DNA of 64,000 bases from Pseudomonas poae (GCF_001439785.1 NZ_JYLI01000016.1:80220-144219), one strand, 5' to 3'; shown: positions 37,271 to 46,300, counted from the first letter of the stretch. Program-made: numbers and translations. The notes: generated by a model from the sequence alone, not told the origin.

Positions 37271-38023
37271 GTGGCTAATTTGCGCATTGAAGTGATCAGT
37301 TTGTTTCCCGAGATGTTTTCCGCCATCAGCGAGTACGGCATCACCAGTCGGGCGGTGAAACAGGGGCTGTTGCAGCTCACCTGTTGGAATCCGCGAGACT
37401 ACACGACGGATCGGCATCACACTGTGGACGATCGCCCATTTGGCGGTGGCCCGGGCATGGTGATGAAGATCAAGCCCCTGGAAGACGCATTGGTTCAGGC
37501 CAAGGCAGCTTCCGGGGAGAAGGCGAAGGTAATTTACCTGTCCCCTCAAGGCCGTCAGCTGAAACAGGCTGGGGTCCGCGAACTGGCGAATGAGGAAGCA
37601 TTAATCCTGATTGCCGGTCGCTATGAAGGCATTGACGAGCGTTTTATTGACGCTCATGTCGATGAAGAGTGGTCGATTGGTGACTATGTCCTGTCTGGCG
37701 GTGAGCTGCCGGCGATGGTCCTGATAGATGCGGTTACACGGCTGCTGCCTGGAGCTTTAGGGCATGCGGACTCTGCGGAGGAAGATTCCTTCACGGATGG
37801 TTTGCTGGATTGCCCGCACTACACCCGCCCGGAGGTGTATGCGGATCAGCGTGTTCCCGACGTGTTGCTAAGTGGCAATCACGCACACATCCGGCGTTGG
37901 CGTTTACAGCAGTCCCTTGGTCGGACCTATGAACGACGCGCCGATCTTCTGGATAGCCGCTCGCTTTCTGGAGAAGAGAAGAAGCTGCTCGAGGAATACA
38001 TCCTCGCGCGGGACGATAGTTAA
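37271..38023 (+). CDS. trmD: TrmD, tRNA (guanine37-N1)-methyltransferase
   Basis: A 250-residue SPOUT methyltransferase that protects against +1 frameshifting by methylating G37. Seen: ISLFPEMF, DDRPFGGGPGMVMK, YLSPQGR, GRYEGIDERF, EEWSIGDYVLSGGELPAM (the trefoil-knot AdoMet site). The start is taken as GTG at 37271, 2 bp after rimM, giving the usual family N-terminus; an in-frame ATG at 37250 inside rimM is the alternative. Neither has a strong Shine-Dalgarno, which suggests coupling to rimM. Confidence 0.95.
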   Translation: MANLRIEVISLFPEMFSAISEYGITSRAVKQGLLQLTCWNPRDYTTDRHHTVDDRPFGGGPGMVMKIKPLEDALVQAKAASGEKAKVIYLSPQGRQLKQAGVRELANEEALILIAGRYEGIDERFIDAHVDEEWSIGDYVLSGGELPAMVLIDAVTRLLPGALGHADSAEEDSFTDGLLDCPHYTRPEVYADQRVPDVLLSGNHAHIRRWRLQQSLGRTYERRADLLDSRSLSGEEKKLLEEYILARDDS

Positions 38024-38068
38024 CAACGTATCGATGGTAGGTCCAATGACTTACCTTAGGAGCACAGC

Positions 38069-38419
38069 ATGACTAACAAAATCATCCTTGCACTCGAAGC
38101 AGAGCAGATGACCAAAGAGATCCCTACCTTTGCCCCGGGCGACACCATTGTCGTTCAGGTGAAAGTGAAGGAAGGCGACCGTTCGCGTCTGCAAGCGTTC
38201 GAAGGCGTGGTAATCGCCAAGCGTAACCGTGGTGTGAACAGTGCTTTCACTGTTCGTAAAATCTCCAACGGTGTTGGCGTAGAGCGTACTTTCCAGACCT
38301 ACAGCCCGCAAATCGACAGCATGGCCGTCAAGCGTCGCGGTGACGTACGTAAAGCCAAGCTGTACTACCTGCGTGACCTGTCCGGTAAAGCAGCTCGCAT
38401 CAAGGAAAAACTGGCTTAA
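38069..38419 (+). CDS. rplS: Ribosomal protein L19
   Basis: A 116-residue large-subunit protein. Seen: [41 protein letters not shown] and the basic C-terminus [10 protein letters not shown]. Last gene of the operon, with a strong terminator 20 bp downstream. Confidence 0.98.
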
Positions 38420-38436
38420 GTCCAGCTTTCCGATGC

Positions 38437-38467
38437 AGAAAAAAGCAGCCTTCGGGCTGCTTTTTTG
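38437..38467 (+). terminator. Rho-independent terminator after rplS
   Basis: AAAAAAGCAGCC-TTCG-GGCTGCTTTTTT, a UUCG-capped stem followed by a T-run. Confidence 0.92.
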
Positions 38468-38508
38468 TGCCCGGGATTTTTTGACTGGCCCGCAACCGCG
38501 TCGCAGCC

Positions 38509-38580
38509 ATCGCAGGCAAACCAGCTCCCGCACTTGAATATGTTTACCTATCAACATAGGTGAGCTGGCTTGCCTGCGAT
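38509..38580. repeat. REP pair, GGGAGCTGGCTTGCCTGC type
   Basis: ATCGCAGGCAAACCAGCTCCC and the inverse GAGCTGGCTTGCCTGCGAT with an AT-rich centre, between rplS and xerD. The arms are less conserved than elsewhere. Confidence 0.75.
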
Positions 38581-38619
38581 AGGATCTACCCGATACCACC
38601 GCCATCAGCCTGAGTCCCC

Positions 38620-39516
38620 ATGCCCGCCATCGACCATCCTCTGATCGACCGCTTCCTCGACGCCCTCTGGCTGGAAAAAGGCCTGTCGGACAACACTCGC
38701 CAGGCCTATCGCAGCGATCTGGCCTTGTTCAATGGCTGGCTGCAGGAAAAGCACCTGGAGCTGATCAATGCCGGTCGCGAGCTGATCCTCGATCACCTGG
38801 CCTGGCGCCTGGAGCAAAACTACAAGCCGCGTTCCACTGCACGATTTCTCTCGGGGGTGCGCGGCTTTTACCGTTATTTGCTGCGGGAAAAGCTCATCAC
38901 TCTCGACCCGACCCTGCAGATCGACATGCCGCAACTGGGCAGGCCATTGCCCAAGTCGCTGTCAGAGGCCGACGTCGATGCCTTGCTCGCCGCCCCTGAC
39001 CTGAGCGAAGCCATCGGTCAGCGTGACCGTGCCATGCTGGAGGTGCTCTACGCGTGCGGCCTGCGAGTGACCGAGCTGATCAGCCTGACCCTTGAGCAGG
39101 TCAACCTGCGCCAGGGCGTGCTGCGGGTGATGGGCAAGGGCAGCAAGGAGCGTCTGGTGCCCATGGGCGAGGAGGCGATTGTGTGGGTGGAGCGCTACAT
39201 GCGCGACGCGCGCCATGAGCTGCTCGGCGGACGTCCCAGCGATGTGCTGTTCCCCAGCCAGCGCGGTGAGCAGATGACGCGTCAGACCTTCTGGCACCGT
39301 ATCAAGCACCAGGCCAAGGTCGCCGGGATCGGCAAGACCCTGTCGCCGCATACCTTGCGCCATGCCTTCGCCACCCATTTGCTCAATCACGGTGCCGATT
39401 TGCGGGTGGTGCAAATGCTGCTCGGCCACAGCGACTTGTCCACCACCCAGATTTATACCCACGTTGCGCGGGCACGCTTGCAGGATATGCATGCCAGGCA
39501 CCACCCACGCGGCTGA
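38620..39516 (+). CDS. xerD: XerD, site-specific tyrosine recombinase
   Basis: A 298-residue recombinase that acts with XerC at dif to resolve chromosome dimers. The SAM-like DNA-binding domain covers residues 1-100. The catalytic residues are R149, K173, H244, R247, H270 and nucleophile Y279, all present. The length is exactly that of the family. The dsbC gene follows 141 bp later, a common neighbourhood in gammaproteobacteria together with recJ. Confidence 0.96.
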   Translation: MPAIDHPLIDRFLDALWLEKGLSDNTRQAYRSDLALFNGWLQEKHLELINAGRELILDHLAWRLEQNYKPRSTARFLSGVRGFYRYLLREKLITLDPTLQIDMPQLGRPLPKSLSEADVDALLAAPDLSEAIGQRDRAMLEVLYACGLRVTELISLTLEQVNLRQGVLRVMGKGSKERLVPMGEEAIVWVERYMRDARHELLGGRPSDVLFPSQRGEQMTRQTFWHRIKHQAKVAGIGKTLSPHTLRHAFATHLLNHGADLRVVQMLLGHSDLSTTQIYTHVARARLQDMHARHHPRG

Positions 39517-39657
39517 AAACGCCCAATTTATGCCGCTGCGAGCTGCCCTGCGGCCCAACTGTGGTAGGCTTTGCCGGTTAGCAAAGGCGACGGTCCGGCC
39601 CCGAGTTTCCAATCGGCTTGACTGCACCGTTCCTGCATCTGCCCCTCAGGAGTTTCC

Positions 39658-40389
39658 ATGCGCTTGATCCAGATTATTGCCGCCGCAGCCATTGCGTTGG
39701 TTTCCAGCGTTGCCTTCGCCGATGACGCCGCCGAGCAGACCATTCGCAAGAGCCTGGCCAACCTGCAGCTCGATACGCCCATCGAAAGCATCAGCGCCAG
39801 CCCCATGGCCGGCTTGTATGAAGTCAAGCTCAAGGGCAGTCGCGTGCTGTACGCCAGTGCCGATGGCCAGTACATCGTCCAGGGCTACCTGTTCCAGCTC
39901 AAGGATGGCAAGCCGGTCAACCTGACCGAGAAAGCCGAACGCCTGGGCGTCTCCAAGTTGATCAACGGCATTCCGGTGGCCGAGACCGTGGTGTACCCGG
40001 CAATCGGCGAGACCAAGACCCACATCACCGTGTTTACCGACACCACCTGCCCGTACTGCCACAAACTGCACGCCGAAGTGCCGGCGCTGAACAAGCTGGG
40101 TGTCGAGGTGCGTTATGTGGCGTTCCCGCGTCAGGGCCTGGGCTCGCCGGGTGACGAGCAGTTGCAGGCGGTCTGGTGCTCGGCTGACAAGAAAGCCGCC
40201 ATGGACAAGATGGTCGATGGCAAGGAAATCAAGGCGGCAAAATGTGCCAATCCGGTTTCCAAACAGTTTGCCCTCGGTCAGTCCATCGGCGTGAACGGTA
40301 CACCGGCCATCGTTTTGGCTGACGGTCAGGTGATTCCGGGCTACCAGCCGGCACCGCAAGTTGCCAAACTGGCGTTGAATGCCAAATAA
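39658..40389 (+). CDS. dsbC: DsbC, periplasmic disulfide isomerase
   Basis: A 243-residue exported protein. The signal peptide ends AFA at residue 21. The dimerisation domain covers about 22-85; the thioredoxin-like domain has the C131-P-Y-C134 active site and the cis-proline loop GVNGTPAIVLADG. It reshuffles wrong disulfides and is kept reduced by DsbD. A second cysteine pair is seen at WCSADK and AKCANP. Confidence 0.95.
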   Translation: MRLIQIIAAAAIALVSSVAFADDAAEQTIRKSLANLQLDTPIESISASPMAGLYEVKLKGSRVLYASADGQYIVQGYLFQLKDGKPVNLTEKAERLGVSKLINGIPVAETVVYPAIGETKTHITVFTDTTCPYCHKLHAEVPALNKLGVEVRYVAFPRQGLGSPGDEQLQAVWCSADKKAAMDKMVDGKEIKAAKCANPVSKQFALGQSIGVNGTPAIVLADGQVIPGYQPAPQVAKLALNAK

Positions 40390-40394
40390 ACCAG

Positions 40395-40504
40395 TATCGT
40401 CGTATATTCGACGATCAGGGCTCGCCGCCAAACCTGCGGGCCACTAATTGAAAGCCGCGGTTGTGCGGCTGTTTTCCACGGCCGACCTAGCGTCGGCCGT
40501 TTCA
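40395..40504 (+). promoter_or_regulatory. Hairpin-rich leader upstream of hom
   Basis: Three hairpins follow one another: TCGTCG/CGACGA (around 40397-40414), AGCCGC/GCGGCT (around 40452-40470) and ACGGCCGAC/GTCGGCCGT (around 40479-40501), the last with TTTC after it. The final one lies just before the GGGGAG Shine-Dalgarno of hom. They may be a dsbC terminator plus an attenuating element for hom; no leader peptide was found. Confidence 0.4.
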
Positions 40505-40518
40505 TGGGGAGTTCTTCA

Positions 40519-41823
40519 GTGAAACCGGTCAAAGTAGGCATCTGTGGGTTAGGGACCGTCGGTGGCGGCACCTTCAACGTACTTCAGCGCAATGCTGAGG
40601 AAATATCCCGCCGTGCAGGTCGCGGGATTGAAGTGGCGCAGATTGCCACGCGTTCGCCAAAGCCTCAGTTCCAAACGACCGGTATTGCGATTACCAACGA
40701 CGTCTTCGCTGTTGCCACCAACCCTGAAATCGATATCGTCATCGAGTTGGTGGGCGGGTACACCGTGGCGCGCGAACTGGTGCTCAAGGCCATCGAAAAT
40801 GGCAAGCACGTGGTCACTGCCAACAAGGCGCTGATTGCCGTACACGGCAACGAAATATTCGCCAGGGCGCGCGAGAAGGGCGTGATCGTTGCGTTCGAAG
40901 CCGCCGTGGCCGGTGGCATACCGGTGATCAAGGCCATTCGCGAAGGCCTGTCCGCCAACCGCATCAACTGGGTAGCGGGCATCATCAACGGCACCGGTAA
41001 CTTCATCCTCACCGAGATGCGCGAGAAGGGCCGTACCTTTGAGGATGTGCTCGCCGAAGCCCAGGCCCTGGGTTACGCCGAAGCTGACCCGACCTTTGAC
41101 GTGGAAGGCATCGACGCGGCCCACAAGCTGACTATCCTGGCCTCCATTGCGTTCGGTATCCCGCTGCAGTTCGATAAGGCCTACACCGAAGGCATCACCC
41201 GGCTGACCACCGCCGACGTGAACTACGCCGAAGCCTTGGGCTACCGCATCAAGCACCTTGGCGTGGCGCGCAGCACCCCGGCAGGCATCGAGTTGCGTGT
41301 GCACCCGACGCTGATCCCGGCTGATCGCCTGATCGCCAACGTCAACGGGGTGATGAATGCCGTGATGGTCAACGGCGACGCCGCCGGCTCCACCTTGTTC
41401 TACGGTGCCGGTGCCGGCATGGAGCCGACCGCCTCGTCGGTGATCGCCGACCTGGTGGACGTGGTCCGCGCCATGACCAGTGACCCGGAAAACCGCGTGC
41501 CGCACCTGGCCTTCCAGCCAGACTCGCTGTCGGCCCACCCGATCCTGCCGATTGAAGCGTGCGAAAGTGCTTACTACCTGCGCATCCAGGCCCAGGATCA
41601 TCCGGGCGTGTTGGCCCAGGTGGCCAGCATCCTGTCGGAGCGCGGGATCAACATCGAGTCGATCATGCAGAAGGAAGTCGAGGAGCAGAACGGCCAGGTG
41701 CCGATGATCCTGCTGACCCACCGTGTGCTCGAACGGCATATCAACGAAGCCATCGCCGCCATGGAAGCGTTGCAGGGCGTGGTTGGTCCGGTGGTACGGA
41801 TTCGTGTCGAACATCTCAATTAA
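40519..41823 (+). CDS. hom: Hom, homoserine dehydrogenase
   Basis: A 434-residue enzyme that reduces aspartate semialdehyde to homoserine for threonine, methionine and isoleucine synthesis. NAD(P)-binding fold (GICGLGTVGGG), catalytic and substrate region (GTGNFILTEM, AEADPTFDVEGIDAAHKL) and a C-terminal ACT domain (YYLRIQAQDHPGVLAQVASIL) typical of threonine feedback control. The start is GTG at 40519, decided by GGGGAG seven bases upstream; an ATG at 40504 overlaps this ribosome site. thrC follows after an inverted repeat. Confidence 0.95.
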   Translation: MKPVKVGICGLGTVGGGTFNVLQRNAEEISRRAGRGIEVAQIATRSPKPQFQTTGIAITNDVFAVATNPEIDIVIELVGGYTVARELVLKAIENGKHVVTANKALIAVHGNEIFARAREKGVIVAFEAAVAGGIPVIKAIREGLSANRINWVAGIINGTGNFILTEMREKGRTFEDVLAEAQALGYAEADPTFDVEGIDAAHKLTILASIAFGIPLQFDKAYTEGITRLTTADVNYAEALGYRIKHLGVARSTPAGIELRVHPTLIPADRLIANVNGVMNAVMVNGDAAGSTLFYGAGAGMEPTASSVIADLVDVVRAMTSDPENRVPHLAFQPDSLSAHPILPIEACESAYYLRIQAQDHPGVLAQVASILSERGINIESIMQKEVEEQNGQVPMILLTHRVLERHINEAIAAMEALQGVVGPVVRIRVEHLN

Positions 41824-41845
41824 TCAAGCGGCAAGCGTTAACCTG

Positions 41846-41887
41846 CACGCTGCAAGTAAAAGCAGATCTGCTCCAACTTGCAGCGTG
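41846..41887. repeat. Inverted repeat between hom and thrC
   Basis: CACGCTGCAAGT (41846-41857) and its exact reverse complement ACTTGCAGCGTG (41876-41887), followed by AAGCTTGAAGC. A similar half-unit (GCAGCTGCAAGCTTGAAGC) lies just before recJ at about 46308-46326, so this is a dispersed repeat distinct from the REPs. Confidence 0.6.
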
Positions 41888-41926
41888 TAGCCTAAAGCTT
41901 GAAGCCCAAACCGAAGGTTTGCCCCC

Positions 41927-43336
41927 ATGCGCTACATCAGTACCCGCGGCCAGGCACCGGCCCTGAATTTCGAAGACGTTTTACTGACAGGTCTCGCCAC
42001 TGACGGCGGCCTGTATGTGCCGGAAAACCTGCCACGTTTCACCCAGGAAGAAATCGCTTCATGGGTTGGTCTGCCGTATCACGAGCTGGCGTTCCGGGTG
42101 ATGCGCCCGTTCGTCACGGGTAGCATCCCGGACGCGGACTTCAAGAAGATCCTGGAAGAAACCTACGGCGTGTTTTCCCACAGTGCCATCGCACCGTTGC
42201 GCCAATTGGACGGCAACGAGTGGGTGCTTGAGCTGTTCCACGGTCCGACCCTGGCGTTCAAGGACTTCGCCCTGCAACTGTTGGGTCGTCTGCTCGATTA
42301 CGTGCTGGCAAAGCGCGGCGAGCGCGTGGTCATCATGGGCGCCACCTCCGGTGATACCGGCTCGGCGGCCATCGAAGGCTGCAAGCACTGCGAGAACGTC
42401 GACATTTTCATCCTGCACCCGCACCAGCGCGTGTCGGAGGTGCAACGTCGTCAGATGACCACGATTTTCGGCGAGAACATCCACAATATCGCCATCGAAG
42501 GCAACTTCGATGACTGCCAGGAGATGGTCAAGAACAGCTTTGCCGACCAGAGCTTCCTCAAAGGCACGCGCCTGGTGGCGGTGAACTCGATCAACTGGGC
42601 GCGGATCATGGCCCAGATCGTCTACTACTTCCATGCCTCGCTGCAGTTGGGCGGGCCGGCGCGTTCGGTATCGTTCTCGGTACCGACCGGCAACTTCGGC
42701 GACATCTTCGCCGGCTACCTGGCGCGCAACATGGGCCTGCCGATCAACCAGTTGATCGTCGCCACCAACCGCAACGACATCCTGCATCGCTTCATGAGCG
42801 GCAACGGGTATGTGAAGGAAACCCTGCACTCCACGCTGTCGCCGTCGATGGACATCATGGTCTCGTCGAACTTCGAGCGCCTGCTGTTCGATATGCACGG
42901 TCGCAATGGTGCCGCCATCGCCGATCTGATGAACACGTTCAGGAGCGGTGGTGGTTTCAGCGTCGAGCAGGAGCGCTGGACTGAAACCCGCAAGCTGTTC
43001 GATTCCCTGGCGGTGGACGACGCGCAAACCTGCGAAACCATCGCTGAAGTCTATGCCCGGACCGGTGAGCTGCTCGACCCGCACACTGCCATCGGCGTTA
43101 AGGCAGCACGCGAATGCCGTCGCAGCCTGGATATTCCGATGGTGATCCTCGGCACCGCGCACCCGGTCAAATTCCCGGAAGCGGTGGAGAAGGCCGGCGT
43201 TGGCAAGGCGCTGGAGTTGCCCAAGCACATGGCCGACCTGTTTGAGCGTGAAGAGCGCTGCACAGTGCTGGCCAATGACCTGAAGGCGGTGCAGGCGTTT
43301 GTCAGCCAGCATGGCAATCGAAGCAAGCCTTTGTAA
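41927..43336 (+). CDS. thrC: ThrC, threonine synthase
   Basis: A 469-residue PLP enzyme of the long (gammaproteobacterial/fungal) class that converts O-phosphohomoserine to threonine. Seen: MRYISTRG start, PLP lysine K112 in AFKDFALQ, ATSGDTGSAA phosphate site and GNFGDIFAGY. It lies 103 bp after hom and is probably co-transcribed with it. Confidence 0.96.
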   Translation: MRYISTRGQAPALNFEDVLLTGLATDGGLYVPENLPRFTQEEIASWVGLPYHELAFRVMRPFVTGSIPDADFKKILEETYGVFSHSAIAPLRQLDGNEWVLELFHGPTLAFKDFALQLLGRLLDYVLAKRGERVVIMGATSGDTGSAAIEGCKHCENVDIFILHPHQRVSEVQRRQMTTIFGENIHNIAIEGNFDDCQEMVKNSFADQSFLKGTRLVAVNSINWARIMAQIVYYFHASLQLGGPARSVSFSVPTGNFGDIFAGYLARNMGLPINQLIVATNRNDILHRFMSGNGYVKETLHSTLSPSMDIMVSSNFERLLFDMHGRNGAAIADLMNTFRSGGGFSVEQERWTETRKLFDSLAVDDAQTCETIAEVYARTGELLDPHTAIGVKAARECRRSLDIPMVILGTAHPVKFPEAVEKAGVGKALELPKHMADLFEREERCTVLANDLKAVQAFVSQHGNRSKPL

Positions 43337-43354
43337 GGCATCCCGCGAAAATCG

Positions 43355-43393
43355 AAACGCCGCTTTCCCATCCCTGGGGCAGCGGCGTTTTTG
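43355..43393 (+). terminator. Rho-independent terminator after thrC
   Basis: AAACGCCGCT ... AGCGGCGTTTTTG, a 10-bp stem with a T-run. It also faces the convergent small membrane protein gene. Confidence 0.85.
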
Positions 43394-43420
43394 TGTGTGG
43401 CAGGCCCGGCAGCGTCCTGA

Positions 43421-43642
43421 TTACATAAGCAGTTTGATTGCCACTCCGGTGATTGAAGCGATGGTTGCCACTACGGCCATCGCCACCCCCATGGGGTACC
43501 AGAACGTTTCACAGGTAATCTTCAGTGACTCGGACTTGAGCTTGTCTCGCTCTGCCTGCATGCGTGATATCTCGGCGTAGATACGCCTTACATCGGCATG
43601 CATCCTCTCCATTGTTGCCTGCTCTTCTTTGTTTTCCACCAT
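43421..43642 (-). CDS. Small membrane-anchored coiled-coil protein
   Basis: A 73-residue protein. The first 45 residues are highly charged and heptad-like (EEQATMERMHADVRRIYAEI), followed by one C-terminal transmembrane helix (GVAMAVVATIASITGVAIKLL). The start at 43642 has GAAGGA eight bases upstream; TTG at 43660 and ATG at 43651 are alternatives. I do not recognise a family. The topology (cytoplasmic coil with a tail anchor) is seen in small stress or prophage-derived proteins, but nothing nearby supports a function. Confidence 0.55.
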   Translation of the reverse strand: MVENKEEQATMERMHADVRRIYAEISRMQAERDKLKSESLKITCETFWYPMGVAMAVVATIASITGVAIKLLM

Positions 43643-43941
43643 CGTAATCATCCTTCGCAATAGGGGCCTTTTGCCATGCGCCCAGTCGTGCAGCGCTCAC
43701 CGAGTATAGGATTCACCTCCAGACTCAACCCCCGGCAAACCCCAAAACAGCAGCCCATTGCGTAATCAGTTATGTGCCGCCGTTTTTTGCCTGTCATGTT
43801 GCAAGCGCATGCTGGTCTCGTCATCCCCCTGCAACCTTTGAAAGACGAAAAAGCGAACTTTCCTACGTCAGAACCAGTCACTTAGGATAGATGCAGCACC
43901 CGTTAAGACGATTGTTCCCGAACTATTGAGTGGTGATCGAG

Positions 43942-44226
43942 ATGGAAAGTATCAGCCTATTGCTCGCAGAAGCACTGAGCCCTTATCAGGTTACGCTGAC
44001 CACCTCTGGTGTGCAGGGCGAGAGCCTGGTGACCGTGAAGAATCCTGCCGGCGCTATCGTGGTCGAGCGTGAAGTCGACCCGTTTCAATTGATGGATAAG
44101 CGTTTGCTCGTGGACGTGGTGGATTGCCTGCTGCGCGACATCAAAATTGCCGAAGGGCGCGTGGAACCTTCGGTTATCGCGGCCTTGCGCAGTGCGGCAC
44201 AGACACGCGGTGCGGCGCTGGCATGA
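43942..44226 (+). CDS. DUF3509 family protein
   Basis: A 94-residue protein of a family largely confined to Pseudomonas. It begins with MESISLLLAEALSPYQVTLT, continues with a beta-rich part (GESLVTVKNPAGAIVVER) and ends with a helix starting LVDVVDCLLRDI. The start at 43942 was chosen by resemblance to family members; GTG at 43930 is an alternative. Function unknown. It is followed by a terminator shared with the convergent CoA transferase gene. The 299 bp upstream contain no gene or repeat that I can identify. Confidence 0.8.
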   Translation: MESISLLLAEALSPYQVTLTTSGVQGESLVTVKNPAGAIVVEREVDPFQLMDKRLLVDVVDCLLRDIKIAEGRVEPSVIAALRSAAQTRGAALA

Positions 44227-44346
44227 AGAATTGTTTATTGATGGAAACTTCCCACAGCATGCTCGGTCAGATTTTTTAACAGCAAGAGCAAACATTGTGC
44301 TCCGGTGTTTGTGGCTTGTTGTACTGGTCATTGTAAGGCCACGTTT

Positions 44347-44385
44347 AACCCTGAAGTGTCTCCCCACACTTCAGGGTTTCTTTTT
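44347..44385. terminator. Bidirectional terminator between DUF3509 gene and CoA transferase
   Basis: AACCCTGAAGTGT ... ACACTTCAGGGTT, a 12- to 13-bp stem followed by TCTTTTT, between convergent genes. Confidence 0.88.
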
Positions 44386-44405
44386 GCCCGCGATTTGTCA
44401 CTGCG

Positions 44406-45605
44406 TCAGATCGCCCCCTGTTCACGCAGACTGGCAATCGCCGCCGCGTCATAGCCCAGCTCGGTCAGCAATACAGCGTTGTGCTCGCCCAATTGCGGCC
44501 CGACCCATTCGCAGCTGCCCGGCGTGTCCGAAAGCTTGGGCACGATGCCTGGCATCTTGAAGTCCTTGCCGCCCGGCAATTGCGCCTTGAGGAACATTTC
44601 CCGTGCGAGAAACTGCGGATCGCCGAGCATGTCTTCGGCGCTGTAGATTCGGCTGGCAGGCACGTCGGCCTTGTTCAACTGCTCCACCACCTGCTCCAGC
44701 GGCAGCGAATTGACCCAGCGATCGATGACGCCGTACAGTTCGTCGCGACGGCTGTCACGCCCGTCATTGCTGGCCAGTTGCGGATCGTTCGCCAAGTCTT
44801 CACGGCCGATAGCCGACATGAAACGCTTGAAAATCGCGTCGCCGTTGGCGCCGATCTGCACATGCTTGCCGTCGGCGCTGGTGTGGATCGAGGACGGTGT
44901 AATGCCGGGCATGATATTGCCGGTGCGCTCGCGGATAAACCCGAACACATCGAACTCCGGGATCATGCTTTCCATCATGGCGAAGATGGCTTCATACAGC
45001 GCCACATCCACCACTTGGCCCAACCCTCCATTGACCTCACGATGTCGCAACGCCATCAATGCGCCGATCACCGCCCACAGCGCGGCAATCGAATCGCCGA
45101 TGGAGATGCCCGTGCGCACTGGCGGTCGGTCCTCGAAGCCGGTGATGTAGCGCAGCCCACCCATGGACTCGCCCACGGCGCCGAACCCCGGCTGGTCTTT
45201 CATCGGCCCGGTCTGGCCAAATCCCGAGAGGCGCACCATCACCAGTTTCGGGTTCAACGCATGCAGGGTCTCCCATCCCAGCCCGAGCTTTTCCAGCACG
45301 CCGGGGCGGAAGTTTTCGATCAGGATGTCGGCGTCTGCCAGCAACTGCTTGAGAATCGCCAGGCCATCAGGGTGTTTGAGGTTCAGCGTCAGCGACTTCT
45401 TGTTGCGCGCCTGCACGAACCACCACAGCGAAGTGCCTTCGTACAGCTTGCGCCATTTACGCAGTGGGTCGCCGCCGTCCGGCGACTCGACCTTGATCAC
45501 CTCGGCGCCGAACTCGGCGCAGATACGCGAAGCAAACGGGCCGGCGATGAGGGTGCCGAGTTCGATGACTTTGAGGCCGGCAAGCGGCTTGGCATTAAAC
45601 GACAT
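44406..45605 (-). CDS. CaiB/BaiF-type (class III) CoA transferase
   Basis: A 399-residue class III CoA transferase. Seen: GLKVIELGTLIAGPFASRICAEFGAEVIKVE, the ENFRPGVLEKLGLG block and VDVALYEA. At the place where formyl-CoA transferase-like enzymes have the catalytic aspartate (P-G-Y-D), this protein reads PGFG with glycine at 142, by my alignment. Such a GFG subgroup exists among CaiB homologues; whether they use another acidic residue is unclear to me. Substrate unknown. Single gene. Confidence 0.85.
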   Translation of the reverse strand: MSFNAKPLAGLKVIELGTLIAGPFASRICAEFGAEVIKVESPDGGDPLRKWRKLYEGTSLWWFVQARNKKSLTLNLKHPDGLAILKQLLADADILIENFRPGVLEKLGLGWETLHALNPKLVMVRLSGFGQTGPMKDQPGFGAVGESMGGLRYITGFEDRPPVRTGISIGDSIAALWAVIGALMALRHREVNGGLGQVVDVALYEAIFAMMESMIPEFDVFGFIRERTGNIMPGITPSSIHTSADGKHVQIGANGDAIFKRFMSAIGREDLANDPQLASNDGRDSRRDELYGVIDRWVNSLPLEQVVEQLNKADVPASRIYSAEDMLGDPQFLAREMFLKAQLPGGKDFKMPGIVPKLSDTPGSCEWVGPQLGEHNAVLLTELGYDAAAIASLREQGAI

Positions 45606-45757
45606 GGTGATCCTTGTCTGCGCTGGGCGGGGAGGGGATGTGATGCTTTTAACATAGGCGCGCCATTCAGGGATAAGGATGATGCAGCGCAGGATTCGTT
45701 GAATGCGCTCTCCATCGGTTAGACTGGCCGCCTTTCCCTGTCTCTAGAAGCCCGTTC

Positions 45758-46300
45758 ATGGCCCAGCCGTCCACGACCTACAAATTCGAACTCAACCTCA
45801 CCGACCTTGACCGTTCGGTGTATGAGAGCGTCAAACAAACCATCGCCCGCCACCCTTCGGAAACCGAAGAGCGCATGACCGTGCGCCTGCTGGCCTACGC
45901 CCTTTGGTACAACGAGCAACTGGCGTTCGGGCGCGGTCTGTCGGATGTTGATGAGCCTGCCCTGTGGGAAAAAAGCCTGGATGATCGGGTGTTGCACTGG
46001 ATTGAAGTCGGCCAGCCGGATGCCGACCGCCTGACCTGGTGCTCACGCCGTACCGAACGCACCAGCCTGCTGGCCTACGGCAGCCTGCGTGTGTGGGAAG
46101 GCAAGGTGGTCCCGGTGGCCAATAACCTGAAGAACGTGCACATCGCCGCCGTGCCCCAGGAAATCCTCGAGGTGTTGGCCAAGGACATGCCACGGGTGAT
46201 CAAGTGGGATGTGATGATCAGTGAAGGCACGATCTTCGTCACCGACGACCGTGGTCAGCATGAAGTGCAATTGCAATGGCTGGTTGGCGAGCGCGGTTGA
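45758..46300 (+). CDS. yaeQ: YaeQ family protein
   Basis: A 180-residue protein with a PD-(D/E)xK nuclease-like fold known from the YaeQ structures. Seen: TYKFELNLTDLDRSVYES, AYALWYNEQLAFGRGLSD, IEVGQPDADR. The E. coli homologue was isolated as a multicopy suppressor linked to RfaH; its molecular role remains unclear. It lies 57 bp before recJ. Confidence 0.92.
   Translation: MAQPSTTYKFELNLTDLDRSVYESVKQTIARHPSETEERMTVRLLAYALWYNEQLAFGRGLSDVDEPALWEKSLDDRVLHWIEVGQPDADRLTWCSRRTERTSLLAYGSLRVWEGKVVPVANNLKNVHIAAVPQEILEVLAKDMPRVIKWDVMISEGTIFVTDDRGQHEVQLQWLVGERG

Noticed and set aside
40549..41814. 421-codon minus-strand frame
   Set aside because: Antisense of hom with shadow-type composition.
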